Assembly (NCBI GenBank): GCA_023441105.1
Contig: JAEZQX010000450.1
Span: 1-16,958, forward strand
Reading direction: 5' to 3'
DNA from: Pseudomonadota bacterium
GTDB lineage: Bacteria; Pseudomonadota; Gammaproteobacteria; Burkholderiales; Burkholderiaceae
DNA: 16,958 bases
The notes under the pieces are model-generated. The model worked only from the letters and a program-made list of their open reading frames with translations. It searched no databases and was not told the DNA's origin. How positions within the stretch are numbered: the first letter of the stretch is position 1; each line of letters starts with the position of its first letter. The position numbers and the translations under genes were made by a program. Shown in pieces: positions 4,761 through 12,347 of the stretch.

Positions 4761-6635
4761 TCACGCCGCCAGTCGCTCCTGCACATCGCGGATCGCGCCG
4801 CCAAGGCGTTCGGGGATCGGGCCGCTCCGGTGGTGCAGCATGACCAGCCTTCCCAGTGCGCGGGTCATTCCGACATAGAGCAACTTCGCTCCACTGAGCA
4901 GGGCCCCGGGTGAACTCGCCTGATAGCCAGCGACCTCGCAGACCCCTGGGATGAAGACCGTTTCGAACTCCAGGCCCTTGCTGGAGTGAAGGGTCATCAC
5001 CTTGACTGCCGGCTTGCCGCTGAAGAGATGGCGCTTGGTGTCGTCCGTAGCGAGGACGAAGTCGATGTTTCGCTTGCCCAGCTCGCCTGAAACGATTCGG
5101 GCGATTGCATTGGAGGGGCAGAGCGCCGCGAAGTCGGCAGGCTGCGCACCATCGCCCATGGCCTCTGCGATGCGGCTGGCGATGAGTCGGGCTTCCTCCC
5201 AGATGTTCCTGCATGCGATCAGTTCGGGTACCGGTCCACGGCGCCCGGCGCTTTCCGGCGCGATCAGGGGCACATGATCCTCGTCGCTGGTCTGCTCGAC
5301 CATCAGTTCGTGGGCGAACGTCTTCGCGGTGGCGAGGACTTCGAATGTGTTGCGATAGTTGAGCCGCAGGATGGTCGTCCGGCCTTGCGCCTGGATGCCC
5401 ACGCTGGCGAAGCTGAACTTCTTTTGCTGGCTGCCTTCCTCGTAGATTTTCTGCGCGTCGTCATAGAGGAGCAACAGCGAGTTGGTCTCGGGATCGACCA
5501 TCTGCGAGACCAGCTTCAGCCATTCCGGCCGGAAGTCGTGGCCCTCGTCGATCAGCACCGCCGCATACTGGGCCCGGGGAATCGCCTTGCGTTCCACACC
5601 GTCGATCACAGCATCCACCATCGCGTCGAAGTAGTTGCTCGTGGAACGACACGGCCGGGGCACGGCGTAGGCATCCAGCTGTTGCCCACACCAGCCGTGG
5701 AAGTGGCGGACGGCCACCTTGTCCTGGACACCGTGTCCCTGGACGAGTTGTTCGAGCCGGGCGGCGAGGGTCTTGTTGTAACAAAGAACCAGTATCGGCT
5801 TCGCATACTTCCTGGCGAGGGCAAGGCAGCGATAGCCGAGGATCATGGTTTTGCCCGACCCGGCGACGCCGTGGATCACCCGGTGACCCTCGCCGAGCGA
5901 ACGCGCCAGCTGCTCCTGCTGCAGGTCCATGACGCGGACGATGTCGGGAATCCGGGTGAGGTCATCCTTCGCCTGCGGCTCGGCGGCAAAGATGCTTCCC
6001 TGCTCCGGTACTCGAACTTCCGGGAAGAGGTTCCATCGCACCCTGTCGATCTGCGGCAGGGTGAGCTGGCAGCGGAACGGCATGAGGTACATGTCCGCCA
6101 GCGCTTTCTGGAAGGCGTCAGGGTCCGCGTTCTCGCTCATCTCGTCCTTGCAGATCACGCTGCCGGAGGCGAGGAAGTGGCCCAGCTCCGCCTGCTCGAA
6201 CTGGTTGCGCGTGATGTTCGTCAGGACGACGCCCCAACCCCACGGCATGATGAGCTTGCCCGCTCGCTTGTCATCCGCGGGGTGGACCAAGGCCGGATCG
6301 CACTGCAGGAGCTTGGTGACCTCGAGGGCATAGCCTCGGGCCTGCAGAATCGGGTTCGCTTCGACGACCCGTCCGCGCTCCGTGTGGAGGACGGCCCGCT
6401 CCCGCGACAACTCCGCGAGGGTCTCCAGCTTCCAGTCCTTGACCTCGAGGATCAGGAACCCGAGATTCGGGTGCAGGACGATGAAATCCGGATGACGCTG
6501 CTGCCGGCCCACCGCGACGTCGTACCAGCACAGGTAATCGGCATCCAGCTTGTCTTCCAGTCGTTGCGCGAAACGCCGCTCCCCGGATGTCATCCGCGGC
6601 AAACAGGCATTCCGGTTTGGTATCAGCTGTCCCAT
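4761..6635 (-). CDS. NERD nuclease domain - UvrD-like SF1 helicase fusion
   Basis: 624 residues from the ATG at 6635. That start is chosen because GAGGAGG precedes it by 8 nt; the frame continues 13 codons upstream to 6674 without a good ribosome site. Residues 15-110 are a NERD domain, a PD-(D/E)XK-like nuclease fold: Glu19, Asp50 in HPDF, and Glu64-x-Lys66 in ILEVKDW. The helicase core follows, with a Q-motif-like DLQQEQL at 237-243, Walker A GVAGSGKT at 256-263, motif II DEGHD at 363-367, motif III LLYDDAQKIY around 389-398, motif IV LNYRNT at 425-430, motif V TLHSSKGLEF at 548-557 and motif VI LLYVGMTRA at 585-593. All nuclease and ATPase residues look intact. It is predicted to translocate on DNA (or RNA) and cleave it. 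It lies 213 nt downstream of a second nuclease-helicase gene on the same strand, suggesting joint function, probably against foreign DNA. Confidence 0.92.
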   Translation of the reverse strand: MGQLIPNRNACLPRMTSGERRFAQRLEDKLDADYLCWYDVAVGRQQRHPDFIVLHPNLGFLILEVKDWKLETLAELSRERAVLHTERGRVVEANPILQARGYALEVTKLLQCDPALVHPADDKRAGKLIMPWGWGVVLTNITRNQFEQAELGHFLASGSVICKDEMSENADPDAFQKALADMYLMPFRCQLTLPQIDRVRWNLFPEVRVPEQGSIFAAEPQAKDDLTRIPDIVRVMDLQQEQLARSLGEGHRVIHGVAGSGKTMILGYRCLALARKYAKPILVLCYNKTLAARLEQLVQGHGVQDKVAVRHFHGWCGQQLDAYAVPRPCRSTSNYFDAMVDAVIDGVERKAIPRAQYAAVLIDEGHDFRPEWLKLVSQMVDPETNSLLLLYDDAQKIYEEGSQQKKFSFASVGIQAQGRTTILRLNYRNTFEVLATAKTFAHELMVEQTSDEDHVPLIAPESAGRRGPVPELIACRNIWEEARLIASRIAEAMGDGAQPADFAALCPSNAIARIVSGELGKRNIDFVLATDDTKRHLFSGKPAVKVMTLHSSKGLEFETVFIPGVCEVAGYQASSPGALLSGAKLLYVGMTRALGRLVMLHHRSGPIPERLGGAIRDVQERLAA

Positions 6636-6848
6636 GCACGAAGCCTCCTCTTCGTGTACCCGCTCGGCAGACATCCAAGATTCGCGCCAAGTGCCTACCT
6701 TCGGCCTGCGTGCTCGTCCAACTCAGCCGCCGACATCGAACGCGGCGTACCCTTTTTAGCCGAGTTCCTCGCGCGTCGATGGAATCGTGGCCGTTACACG
6801 GGCGTCGGGGAGCCGACGTTGATTGTACCGCCGTGCCCCACGCCTCAT
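6636..6848 (-). other. 213-nt gap between the two nuclease-helicase genes
   Basis: Read on the minus strand it begins TGAATGAGG: an ATG directly follows the stop of the upstream gene but opens only an 18-codon frame. A short hairpin CGTCGG-CTCC-CCGACG lies at 6803-6818 without a T-run. No strong promoter was found, so the two genes may share a transcript, but the long gap would also allow an internal promoter. Confidence 0.5.
6644..6650 (-). promoter_or_regulatory. Strong Shine-Dalgarno that sets the NERD-helicase start
   Basis: GAGGAGG on the minus strand, 8 nt before the ATG at 6635. It decides between that ATG and the in-frame ATG at 6674, which lacks a comparable site. Confidence 0.8.
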
Positions 6849-8819
6849 TCAGATCGCGGGTATTCCAAGATCACGAAGGGACCTGAACGTCGTGTCGTAG
6901 AACTCGGGCAGACGCGTGGTGTCGTGGGGGGCTCCGGCCGGAACGAAAATCACCATCCCCTGCCGCGCACGGGTCAGGAGGACGCGATAGGCGTTGACCA
7001 GGTAGCGGATACGCGACTCGTTCCTGACGACGTTCCATTTGGTGCCTACAAACTGGTGGTAGCTCCACCCAGTGTCGGTTCGGCGCAGGTCTGCGTCCCA
7101 GGTCACGCAAGCCCAGTCGATCTCCAGTCCTTGCACCTGGAACTCGGTGGCGGCGTCTTCAAGGAAGTTGCTGGACCGGATGTCGTCGGGTTTGCCTAGG
7201 AACCAGTGCACCGGGTTGATCGGAGCACGCACATCAATGGCGTGCGGCTTGAGCCTCATCGCGCCGGACGTTGCGACGAGCCCTACGCGCTCGCTTCCGC
7301 GCGCGTGCGTTCGAATCCAGCGACGTGCCTCGTCGATATTTCGCGTAATCGCAATCGGGTACTTGGCAACAAGGTCGCCGAGTACGTCATGTGCTCGAGC
7401 GTGCTCGCAGTCGAGCACAGACTTCACGAATTCAGAAACACGCTCGGCGCGAAACGAGCGCATCGACACTTTCAGGTGCAGTCGCCGATCTTCGACGATG
7501 GTGGATCCAGAGCGGAGCCGGTCGAGGGCCGCACTTGCTTCGTACTCTCTATCGTGCAGTTCAGGTGAGAGGTGGACGTCCCACCGCGGAAAGGCTTCAA
7601 GCGCGTCCAGCCATCCGCTGATACCGGCTTCGCCCCGATTGATTTCCTGACCGCCACCGACAAGGCAGACCACAACGGCCCAGTCTGTGTGCCGATCCAT
7701 GTAGGAGAGCAGCAACTCCGGCTCCGACTGATCGAAGCCCGGTATGCCCTTCTTTCGACGCATGAAATCAGACGTCATAGCGCGGTCCCAAGCCCGCTGC
7801 GCTTCGTCGAAGATCACGACATGCTCGTCCGGAGGGCCACTATCCCGGACGCCAGCGTCTCGGAAGTGGTGGATCAGGTGAATGAACGACTTGATCTTCT
7901 GACGGACTTCGCCCTTCTTCGCTGCTTGCCCCAATGCTTGCCGGCGATGCACCTCGTCACGCGCCAGTGCTTCGGTGAGGACGGAGACCAGTGGCCCGTT
8001 TCCGGATAAGAAGACGGCACGGGTGGCACTGGATGCGTCGTATCGTCTGGTCGCGGTGTCCAGACCAACCAGTGTCTTGCCCGCACCAGGAACGCCCGTC
8101 ACGAAGATGACCTTCTTGCGTCCGTCCTCCCGCGCGACGTCGACAAGCGCATCGACAGCGCGCGCCGTGTACGCGAGGTTCTCGCCGGCTTCATTGCAGG
8201 CTAGCGCTTCCACCGAGTGGCTCGAATACAAGATCCGTGCGGCTTCGATGATCGTCGGAGTTGGTGAGTACCGGGACGCTTCCCAAGCCAGGGGGTCAAG
8301 TGGTGTTAAACCGACGCGGCTGAGAATTTTGTCGAGGGCACCGGCTAAGCCAGCGGCATTGGTCAATCGCGGGGAATAGACCAGGTCGGCATATGGCTCC
8401 GACACGCGGTTGGGCGTTGACCGCGCCGCGGTTGCCACTAGAAGCGGAACGATCTCCGCTTCGTGGCTACCGGCGTGGAAGTTTTTCAGATCGAGGGCGT
8501 AGTCCCACGCCTGATTGACGTCGGCCGTGGTGAACTGGCTGGCTCCGACCTTGAACTCGATCGGTACGATTACGCCGCCAGACAGGACCACAGCGTCGAT
8601 GCGGTCTCCAAGACGGGGCACCGTGAACTCCAGGAACAGGTGACCCGTGCGGCCACTCAGTGCCAACTTGAGCAGTGCTATCTCTTCCTGCCATGCGAAC
8701 TTCTGATCGAGGGAGTCATCCCCGCTCGCCATAGCAAGCCTGCCCAGGATCTCCTCCGTGCTGGCGCTTATGAACTCGGCGATGTCCGCGTCGTAGTACG
8801 CGGCTCCAAACTTTCGCAT
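6849..8819 (-). CDS. DUF2075 (Schlafen group 3-like) helicase with N-terminal PD-(D/E)XK nuclease domain
   Basis: 656 residues. The N-terminal 130 residues fit a PD-(D/E)XK nuclease: Glu46 in FAWQEEIALLK, Asp75 in DRIDAVVL, and Glu88-x-Lys90 in VPIEFKVG. The DUF2075 ATPase/helicase part follows: Walker A GVPGAGKT at 242-249, FLSGNGPLV at 270-278, Walker B DEAQRAW at 338-344, a motif III-like VVCLVGGGQEINRGE near 380-395, MRSFRA downstream, and the terminal YRVLLTRARQGMVIFVP arginine-finger motif near 625. All catalytic residues are present. DUF2075 proteins are helicase-like NTPases related to the C-terminal region of Schlafen group 3 and often occur in defence or restriction contexts. This gene is the first of a minus-strand pair with the NERD-helicase. 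The start is the ATG at 8819; only a weak ribosome site precedes it. Substrate (DNA or RNA) is unknown. Confidence 0.9.
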   Translation of the reverse strand: MRKFGAAYYDADIAEFISASTEEILGRLAMASGDDSLDQKFAWQEEIALLKLALSGRTGHLFLEFTVPRLGDRIDAVVLSGGVIVPIEFKVGASQFTTADVNQAWDYALDLKNFHAGSHEAEIVPLLVATAARSTPNRVSEPYADLVYSPRLTNAAGLAGALDKILSRVGLTPLDPLAWEASRYSPTPTIIEAARILYSSHSVEALACNEAGENLAYTARAVDALVDVAREDGRKKVIFVTGVPGAGKTLVGLDTATRRYDASSATRAVFLSGNGPLVSVLTEALARDEVHRRQALGQAAKKGEVRQKIKSFIHLIHHFRDAGVRDSGPPDEHVVIFDEAQRAWDRAMTSDFMRRKKGIPGFDQSEPELLLSYMDRHTDWAVVVCLVGGGQEINRGEAGISGWLDALEAFPRWDVHLSPELHDREYEASAALDRLRSGSTIVEDRRLHLKVSMRSFRAERVSEFVKSVLDCEHARAHDVLGDLVAKYPIAITRNIDEARRWIRTHARGSERVGLVATSGAMRLKPHAIDVRAPINPVHWFLGKPDDIRSSNFLEDAATEFQVQGLEIDWACVTWDADLRRTDTGWSYHQFVGTKWNVVRNESRIRYLVNAYRVLLTRARQGMVIFVPAGAPHDTTRLPEFYDTTFRSLRDLGIPAI

Positions 8820-8845
8820 TGTGGGTTGGGTCCCCGGCCAGATGT

Positions 8846-8857
8846 CCAGGATACTGG
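8846..8857 (-). promoter_or_regulatory. Candidate -10 inside a small palindrome, DUF2075 gene
   Basis: On the minus strand TATCCT (8848-8853) lies about 30 nt before the start codon, within the palindrome CCAG-GATA-CTGG. A GTGACG-like -35 lies 18 bp upstream. The assignment is by position and similarity only. Confidence 0.3.
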
Positions 8858-9008
8858 CTCTCGTCGCCCCGCGTCACGAATGAAAGATGTCAGGGACAAT
8901 TCCCCAAATACACACGCCTCTGCCACAGCTTTACGGGCACCGCGTCGCATCGCCGTGCGCAAGACCGCGGGAAGAAGTTAACCTGCTCCCCTTCACCCAC
9001 ACTGGGCC

Positions 9009-10934
9009 TTGGTTTTGGACAGACTGGATTCCGTATACGCCTTGATGCTCCTGATCGCATGCGCCGCCGCCGCCGCCGCGTCTGCTCAGGGCAATTCCAC
9101 GCCGCTGCCCGTCCAGGTCATCGCCGCATCGCCAATCCCGCCGCCGGTGGATCACGCGTTCGCGGGTGTGATCGCGTTGAACGTCGAGGCGACGGACGTC
9201 GCGCGGAAGCTGTTCGTCGTGCGCGAAGTCATCCCCGTGCAAGGGGCGGGTGGGATGACGCTGCTGTATCCGCGCTGGGAATCTGCCAGCCATGGACCCA
9301 GCCTCACGGCCACTGATCTGGCAGGGCTGTTCATCACCGCGGATGGACGGCCGCTGGCATGGCGGCGTGACTTGGTTGATGCCCATGCGTTCCATCTGGA
9401 TGTCCCCGCTGGCACGCAGGTCGTCGAGGCGCGCTATCAGGTGATCGTCGGCGAGGACGAGATGTCACCCGACCTGGTCGTGCTGCCGTGGTCGCGGCTG
9501 GTCCTCTATTCGGCGGGATGGTATTCGCGCAATCTCCCGGTGCGGGCGAGCGTCACGCTGCCTACCGGACTGCAGGTGGTGACGTCCCTCGACTTCGAGG
9601 GGGGACAGGGTGGGCCGGCCGTCTTTGCCACCGTGTCGCTTGAAACCCTGCTCGATTCGCCGGCCTATGCGGCGCGCCATCTCAGCCGGGTTCCGCTGGG
9701 CCACGCGGGAGCCGCGCCGGTCACGTTCGATCTCATGGCGAGCCGGACGGGCGATCTCGCCGTGGCACCCGATCGGATCGATCGTTTCCGGCGCATGGTC
9801 ACGCAGACGATGGCCGTGTTCGGAACCCCGCCGTTCCGGCACTACGATTTCCTGGTGCGCCTGGGCGTCGAGGCGTTGGCTGGCGGAACCGAGCATCGCA
9901 GCTCCAGCGAGATATCGCTGCCATCGAGTTATTTCCGGGATTGGTCGGGACAGCTGGGCAACCGCGACATCGTTGCGCATGAATTCGTGCATGCCTGGAA
10001 CGGCCTCTATCGCACGCCGGCCGATCTATGGGCGCCCACGCCCAACGTTCCCCAGGTTGGAAGCCTGCTCTGGGCCTATGAGGGACAGACCGAATTTTGG
10101 GGGCGCGTCATGGCGGCGCGTGCCGGCTTGCGCAGCCTGCAGGAAACGCTCGATCAGCTCGCGCTCGATGCGGCCGAAGTCGCCAACCGGCCGGGTCGCG
10201 CCTGGCGAAGCCTGTCCGACGACGTGAACTATCCATCGTTCATGCTTCGCAAGGCCGTGCCATGGCGGGACTGGCAGCGCCGCAAGGACTATTACCAGGA
10301 AGGGGTGATGCTGTGGCTGCATGTCGACGCACTGCTTCGGGAGCACAGCGCTGGTACCAAGGGCATCGACGACTTCGCACGCCTCTTCTTCGCAGGGGCT
10401 TCCAGCGAGGCGCCGACGCGAACCTACACGTTCGATGACCTCTGCGCGGCATTGGACGCGGTGGCGCCGCATGACTGGCACGCGGAGCTGCGCCGCTGGA
10501 TCGATGGGCACGAGGAGATCGACACGACGACAGGCCTCGCGAGTCATGGCTGGCGGCTGGTCTACACCGCCACGCCGACGGCCACGTTTCGCCAGAACGA
10601 AGACGAAGGCGGCGTTGCGGACCTGTCCTGGTCCATCGGGTTGACCGTGACCGACAAGGGCGTGGTCGACGCGGTGGCCTGGAATGGACCGGCATTCAGG
10701 GCGGGCCTTGCGCCGCGCACGAAGATCGTCGCCGTGCAGGGACAGCCCTTCAGCACGGAACGCCTCCTGCAGTCGGTACGCACTGCCGGACAAGCGCCGG
10801 TCACGTTGACCATCGAGCAGGACGGCCTCCGGTCGGAGCGGGCGATTCCCTACGGCAGAACGCTTCGATACCCGCACCTCGCGCGGATCGAAGGCAGCGC
10901 CGACACGCTCACCCCGCTGCTGTCGCCGCGATAG
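9009..10934 (+). CDS. M61-family glycyl aminopeptidase with PDZ domain
   Basis: 641 residues from a TTG; the frame is closed by TAA at 8979, and an ATG at 9045 is the only early ATG, so the start is uncertain. The N-terminus has a hydrophobic segment (ALMLLIACAAAAAASA) that can be read as a signal peptide. LIAC also fits a lipobox, so it may be a lipoprotein. Residues of the M61 zinc peptidase family are clear: GGTEH at 292-296, the zinc motif HEFVH at 324-328 and the third ligand Glu358 in WAYEGQTEF. A PDZ domain occupies about 545-610 (VVDAVAWNGPAFRAGL). These enzymes cleave N-terminal residues, with preference for Gly or Ala, from peptides in the periplasm or outside the cell. The gene is divergent from the helicase block and probably marks the edge of that accessory region. 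Confidence 0.92.
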   Translation: MVLDRLDSVYALMLLIACAAAAAASAQGNSTPLPVQVIAASPIPPPVDHAFAGVIALNVEATDVARKLFVVREVIPVQGAGGMTLLYPRWESASHGPSLTATDLAGLFITADGRPLAWRRDLVDAHAFHLDVPAGTQVVEARYQVIVGEDEMSPDLVVLPWSRLVLYSAGWYSRNLPVRASVTLPTGLQVVTSLDFEGGQGGPAVFATVSLETLLDSPAYAARHLSRVPLGHAGAAPVTFDLMASRTGDLAVAPDRIDRFRRMVTQTMAVFGTPPFRHYDFLVRLGVEALAGGTEHRSSSEISLPSSYFRDWSGQLGNRDIVAHEFVHAWNGLYRTPADLWAPTPNVPQVGSLLWAYEGQTEFWGRVMAARAGLRSLQETLDQLALDAAEVANRPGRAWRSLSDDVNYPSFMLRKAVPWRDWQRRKDYYQEGVMLWLHVDALLREHSAGTKGIDDFARLFFAGASSEAPTRTYTFDDLCAALDAVAPHDWHAELRRWIDGHEEIDTTTGLASHGWRLVYTATPTATFRQNEDEGGVADLSWSIGLTVTDKGVVDAVAWNGPAFRAGLAPRTKIVAVQGQPFSTERLLQSVRTAGQAPVTLTIEQDGLRSERAIPYGRTLRYPHLARIEGSADTLTPLLSPR

Positions 10935-10938
10935 CTTG

Positions 10939-10977
10939 CCCGCACGCCCCGTCCGTCGCCATCGCGGGGCAAACGGG
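10939..10977 (+). terminator. Nested GC hairpin downstream of the M61 gene
   Basis: CCCG (10939-10942) pairs with CGGG (10974-10977), and GCCCCG (10946-10951) with CGGGGC (10965-10970), around a 13-nt loop. It begins 5 nt after the stop. There is no T-run, so termination would need help from Rho. Confidence 0.4.
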
Positions 10978-11050
10978 ACTGGGCATAGTCGCCGTATCGG
11001 CAGACCTTGCAGGGGCAGTCACGGCCAAGCCGACCAGCCGGCTTGCCGGA

Positions 11051-11056
11051 TATCAT
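11051..11056 (+). promoter_or_regulatory. Candidate -10 box for the DUF1993 gene
   Basis: TATCAT in the context GGATATCATGCGCG lies 28 nt before the ATG at 11085. No clear -35 is seen. Confidence 0.3.
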
Positions 11057-11084
11057 GCGCGTCCTCCCACCAGCGAACCTGCCC

Positions 11085-11594
11085 ATGCCCCTCTCCATGC
11101 ACGCCGCGTCCGTCCCCGTCTTCCAGCAGATGCTCACCGCGCTGGGCGGTGTCCTCGCGAAAGCGGAGGCACACGCTGCCGATCGCAAGATCGACCCTGC
11201 CGCGCTGCTGCAGGCACGCCTGTTCCCCGACATGTTCCCGCTGGCGCGGCAGGTGCAGATCGCCTGCGATTTCGCGACCAGCGTGTCGGCACGGCTGGCG
11301 GGCGCGGAAGTCCCGGCCTATGAGGCGGGCGACCAGACGTTCGCCGACCTGCAGCAGCGGATCGCGGCGACGCTCTCCTTCATCGGTGGACTGGACGCGG
11401 CGCGCTTCGAAGGCAGCGAACAGCGCGACATCGTGCTGCGCCCCGGCACGCCAAAGGAACGCAGCATCGGCGGCCGCGCCTACCTGCTGGCGTACGGACT
11501 GCCGCAGTTCTTCTTCCACGTCACCACGGCGTACGACCTGCTGCGCCACAACGGCGTGGAGATCGGCAAGAAGGACTACATGGGCGCGTATTGA
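11085..11594 (+). CDS. DUF1993 family protein
   Basis: 169 residues. The opening MPLSMHAASVPVFQQMLTAL is characteristic of DUF1993, whose members usually begin with a short M-x-x-SM-x-x-S-VPVF-x-x-ML stretch. This is why the ATG at 11085 is chosen over the longer frame beginning at 11007. The rest is largely helical, with a conserved-looking block GRAYLLAYGLPQFFFHVTTAYDLLRHNGVEIGKKDYMG at the C-terminus, and is thought to form a DinB-like four-helix bundle. No catalytic motif is obvious and no function is established for the family. There is no signal peptide, so it is cytoplasmic. It stands between the M61 peptidase and a VOC protein on the same strand, with gaps of 150 and 202 bp, so separate transcription is likely. 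Confidence 0.87.
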   Translation: MPLSMHAASVPVFQQMLTALGGVLAKAEAHAADRKIDPAALLQARLFPDMFPLARQVQIACDFATSVSARLAGAEVPAYEAGDQTFADLQQRIAATLSFIGGLDAARFEGSEQRDIVLRPGTPKERSIGGRAYLLAYGLPQFFFHVTTAYDLLRHNGVEIGKKDYMGAY

Positions 11595-11692
11595 CGCCAG
11601 TAGTAGCGTCGCGCTCGGTCGATCGCGTCCTCAAGATCGGTGGACCACGTGAGTCACGATGCCTGACTCGGGTCTGGGTGCACTTGCGCGAT

Positions 11693-11726
11693 CGGCTGGG
11701 GAGAACGCGTGGTCCTTCCCCAGCCG
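11693..11726. other. 10-bp perfect inverted repeat in the DUF1993-VOC gap
   Basis: CGGCTGGGGA and TCCCCAGCCG flank a 14-nt loop, about 100 nt after the DUF1993 stop and 70 nt before the VOC start. No T-run follows. It could be a terminator stem, an operator or a repeat relic. Nothing else is recognised in the 11595-11796 gap. Confidence 0.5.
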
Positions 11727-11796
11727 CCGCGTCGTTCATCCCGCATAACCGCCGTGCCTGCTATCCCGATTCGCCTCGAAGCCAGGAAGCAGTCCC

Positions 11797-12225
11797 ATGC
11801 AGACCACCGAACTCCATCGTGGCCGCCTGATCGACCACGTGCAGATCGTCGTGCGCGATCTCGCTGCGAGCCGCGCGTTCTACGCCGCCGTGCTCGAGGT
11901 GCTGCAGGTGCCGATCGGCGGCGAGGCGGAGGGCTTCTTCTGGGCCGACGAGTTCTGCGTGTCGACCGTCGACAGCGATGCGGCGGACGGGCGGCTGACG
12001 GGCCCGACCCACGTCGCGTTCCAGGCCGTGGACCGCGCGATGGTCGACGCGTTCTACGAGGCGGCCCTCGCGCACGGCGGCAAACCGAACGGTGCCCCCG
12101 GGGAGCGTCCGTACCATCCGGGCTACTACGCGGCCTTCGTCCTCGACCCCGACGGCAACAACATCGAAGCCGTGTACCACGGCGCAGCGCAGCGCAGCGC
12201 GGCGTCGGTGAGGATCACGTTCTGA
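11797..12225 (+). CDS. VOC family (glyoxalase-fold) metalloprotein
   Basis: 142 residues forming the paired beta-alpha-beta-beta-beta modules of the vicinal oxygen chelate fold: IDHVQIVVRDLAASRAFY at 12-29, THVAFQA at 71-77, and PYHPGYYAAFVLDPDGNNIEAV at 105-126. Candidate metal ligands His14, His72 and Glu124 are in the expected places, so it is probably an active metal enzyme or dioxygenase/lyase-like protein. The substrate cannot be told from sequence. Many close relatives are annotated only as glyoxalase or VOC family proteins, and glyoxalase I itself is unlikely because its fuller motif set is absent. An AGGAAG lies about 8 nt upstream of the ATG. The next gene converges from the other strand. 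Confidence 0.87.
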   Translation: MQTTELHRGRLIDHVQIVVRDLAASRAFYAAVLEVLQVPIGGEAEGFFWADEFCVSTVDSDAADGRLTGPTHVAFQAVDRAMVDAFYEAALAHGGKPNGAPGERPYHPGYYAAFVLDPDGNNIEAVYHGAAQRSAASVRITF

Positions 12226-12322
12226 CGGGGTTCCGACGGCGGCGGAAGGGGAATGCGGCGAATCCTTCGAGCCAGCGCGTGCGACGAACACATCCAGTAA
12301 GCATCGGGATCACCATACCCGT

Positions 12323-12343
12323 GGTCGCGCTTGCAGCGCCTAC
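12323..12343 (-). repeat. Palindromic repeat between convergent VOC and TPR genes
   Basis: GGTCGCGCTTGCAGCG followed by CCTAC is the same element as at 14663-14685 in the same orientation, differing by a 2-base indel. It starts 5 nt past the stop codon of the TPR gene on the other strand. The two copies flank that gene. Confidence 0.75.
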
Positions 12344-12347
12344 GGCT

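Noticed and set aside
4761..6635. NERD-helicase considered as a Gabija GajB homologue
   Set aside because: GajB lacks a NERD domain, and no OLD-family/TOPRIM GajA gene is adjacent; the neighbour is a DUF2075 protein instead.
5274..7199. 641-codon open frame on the plus strand
   Set aside because: It lies antisense to the NERD-helicase and the end of the DUF2075 gene, shows no recognisable domain, and is explained by high-GC codon structure of those genes.
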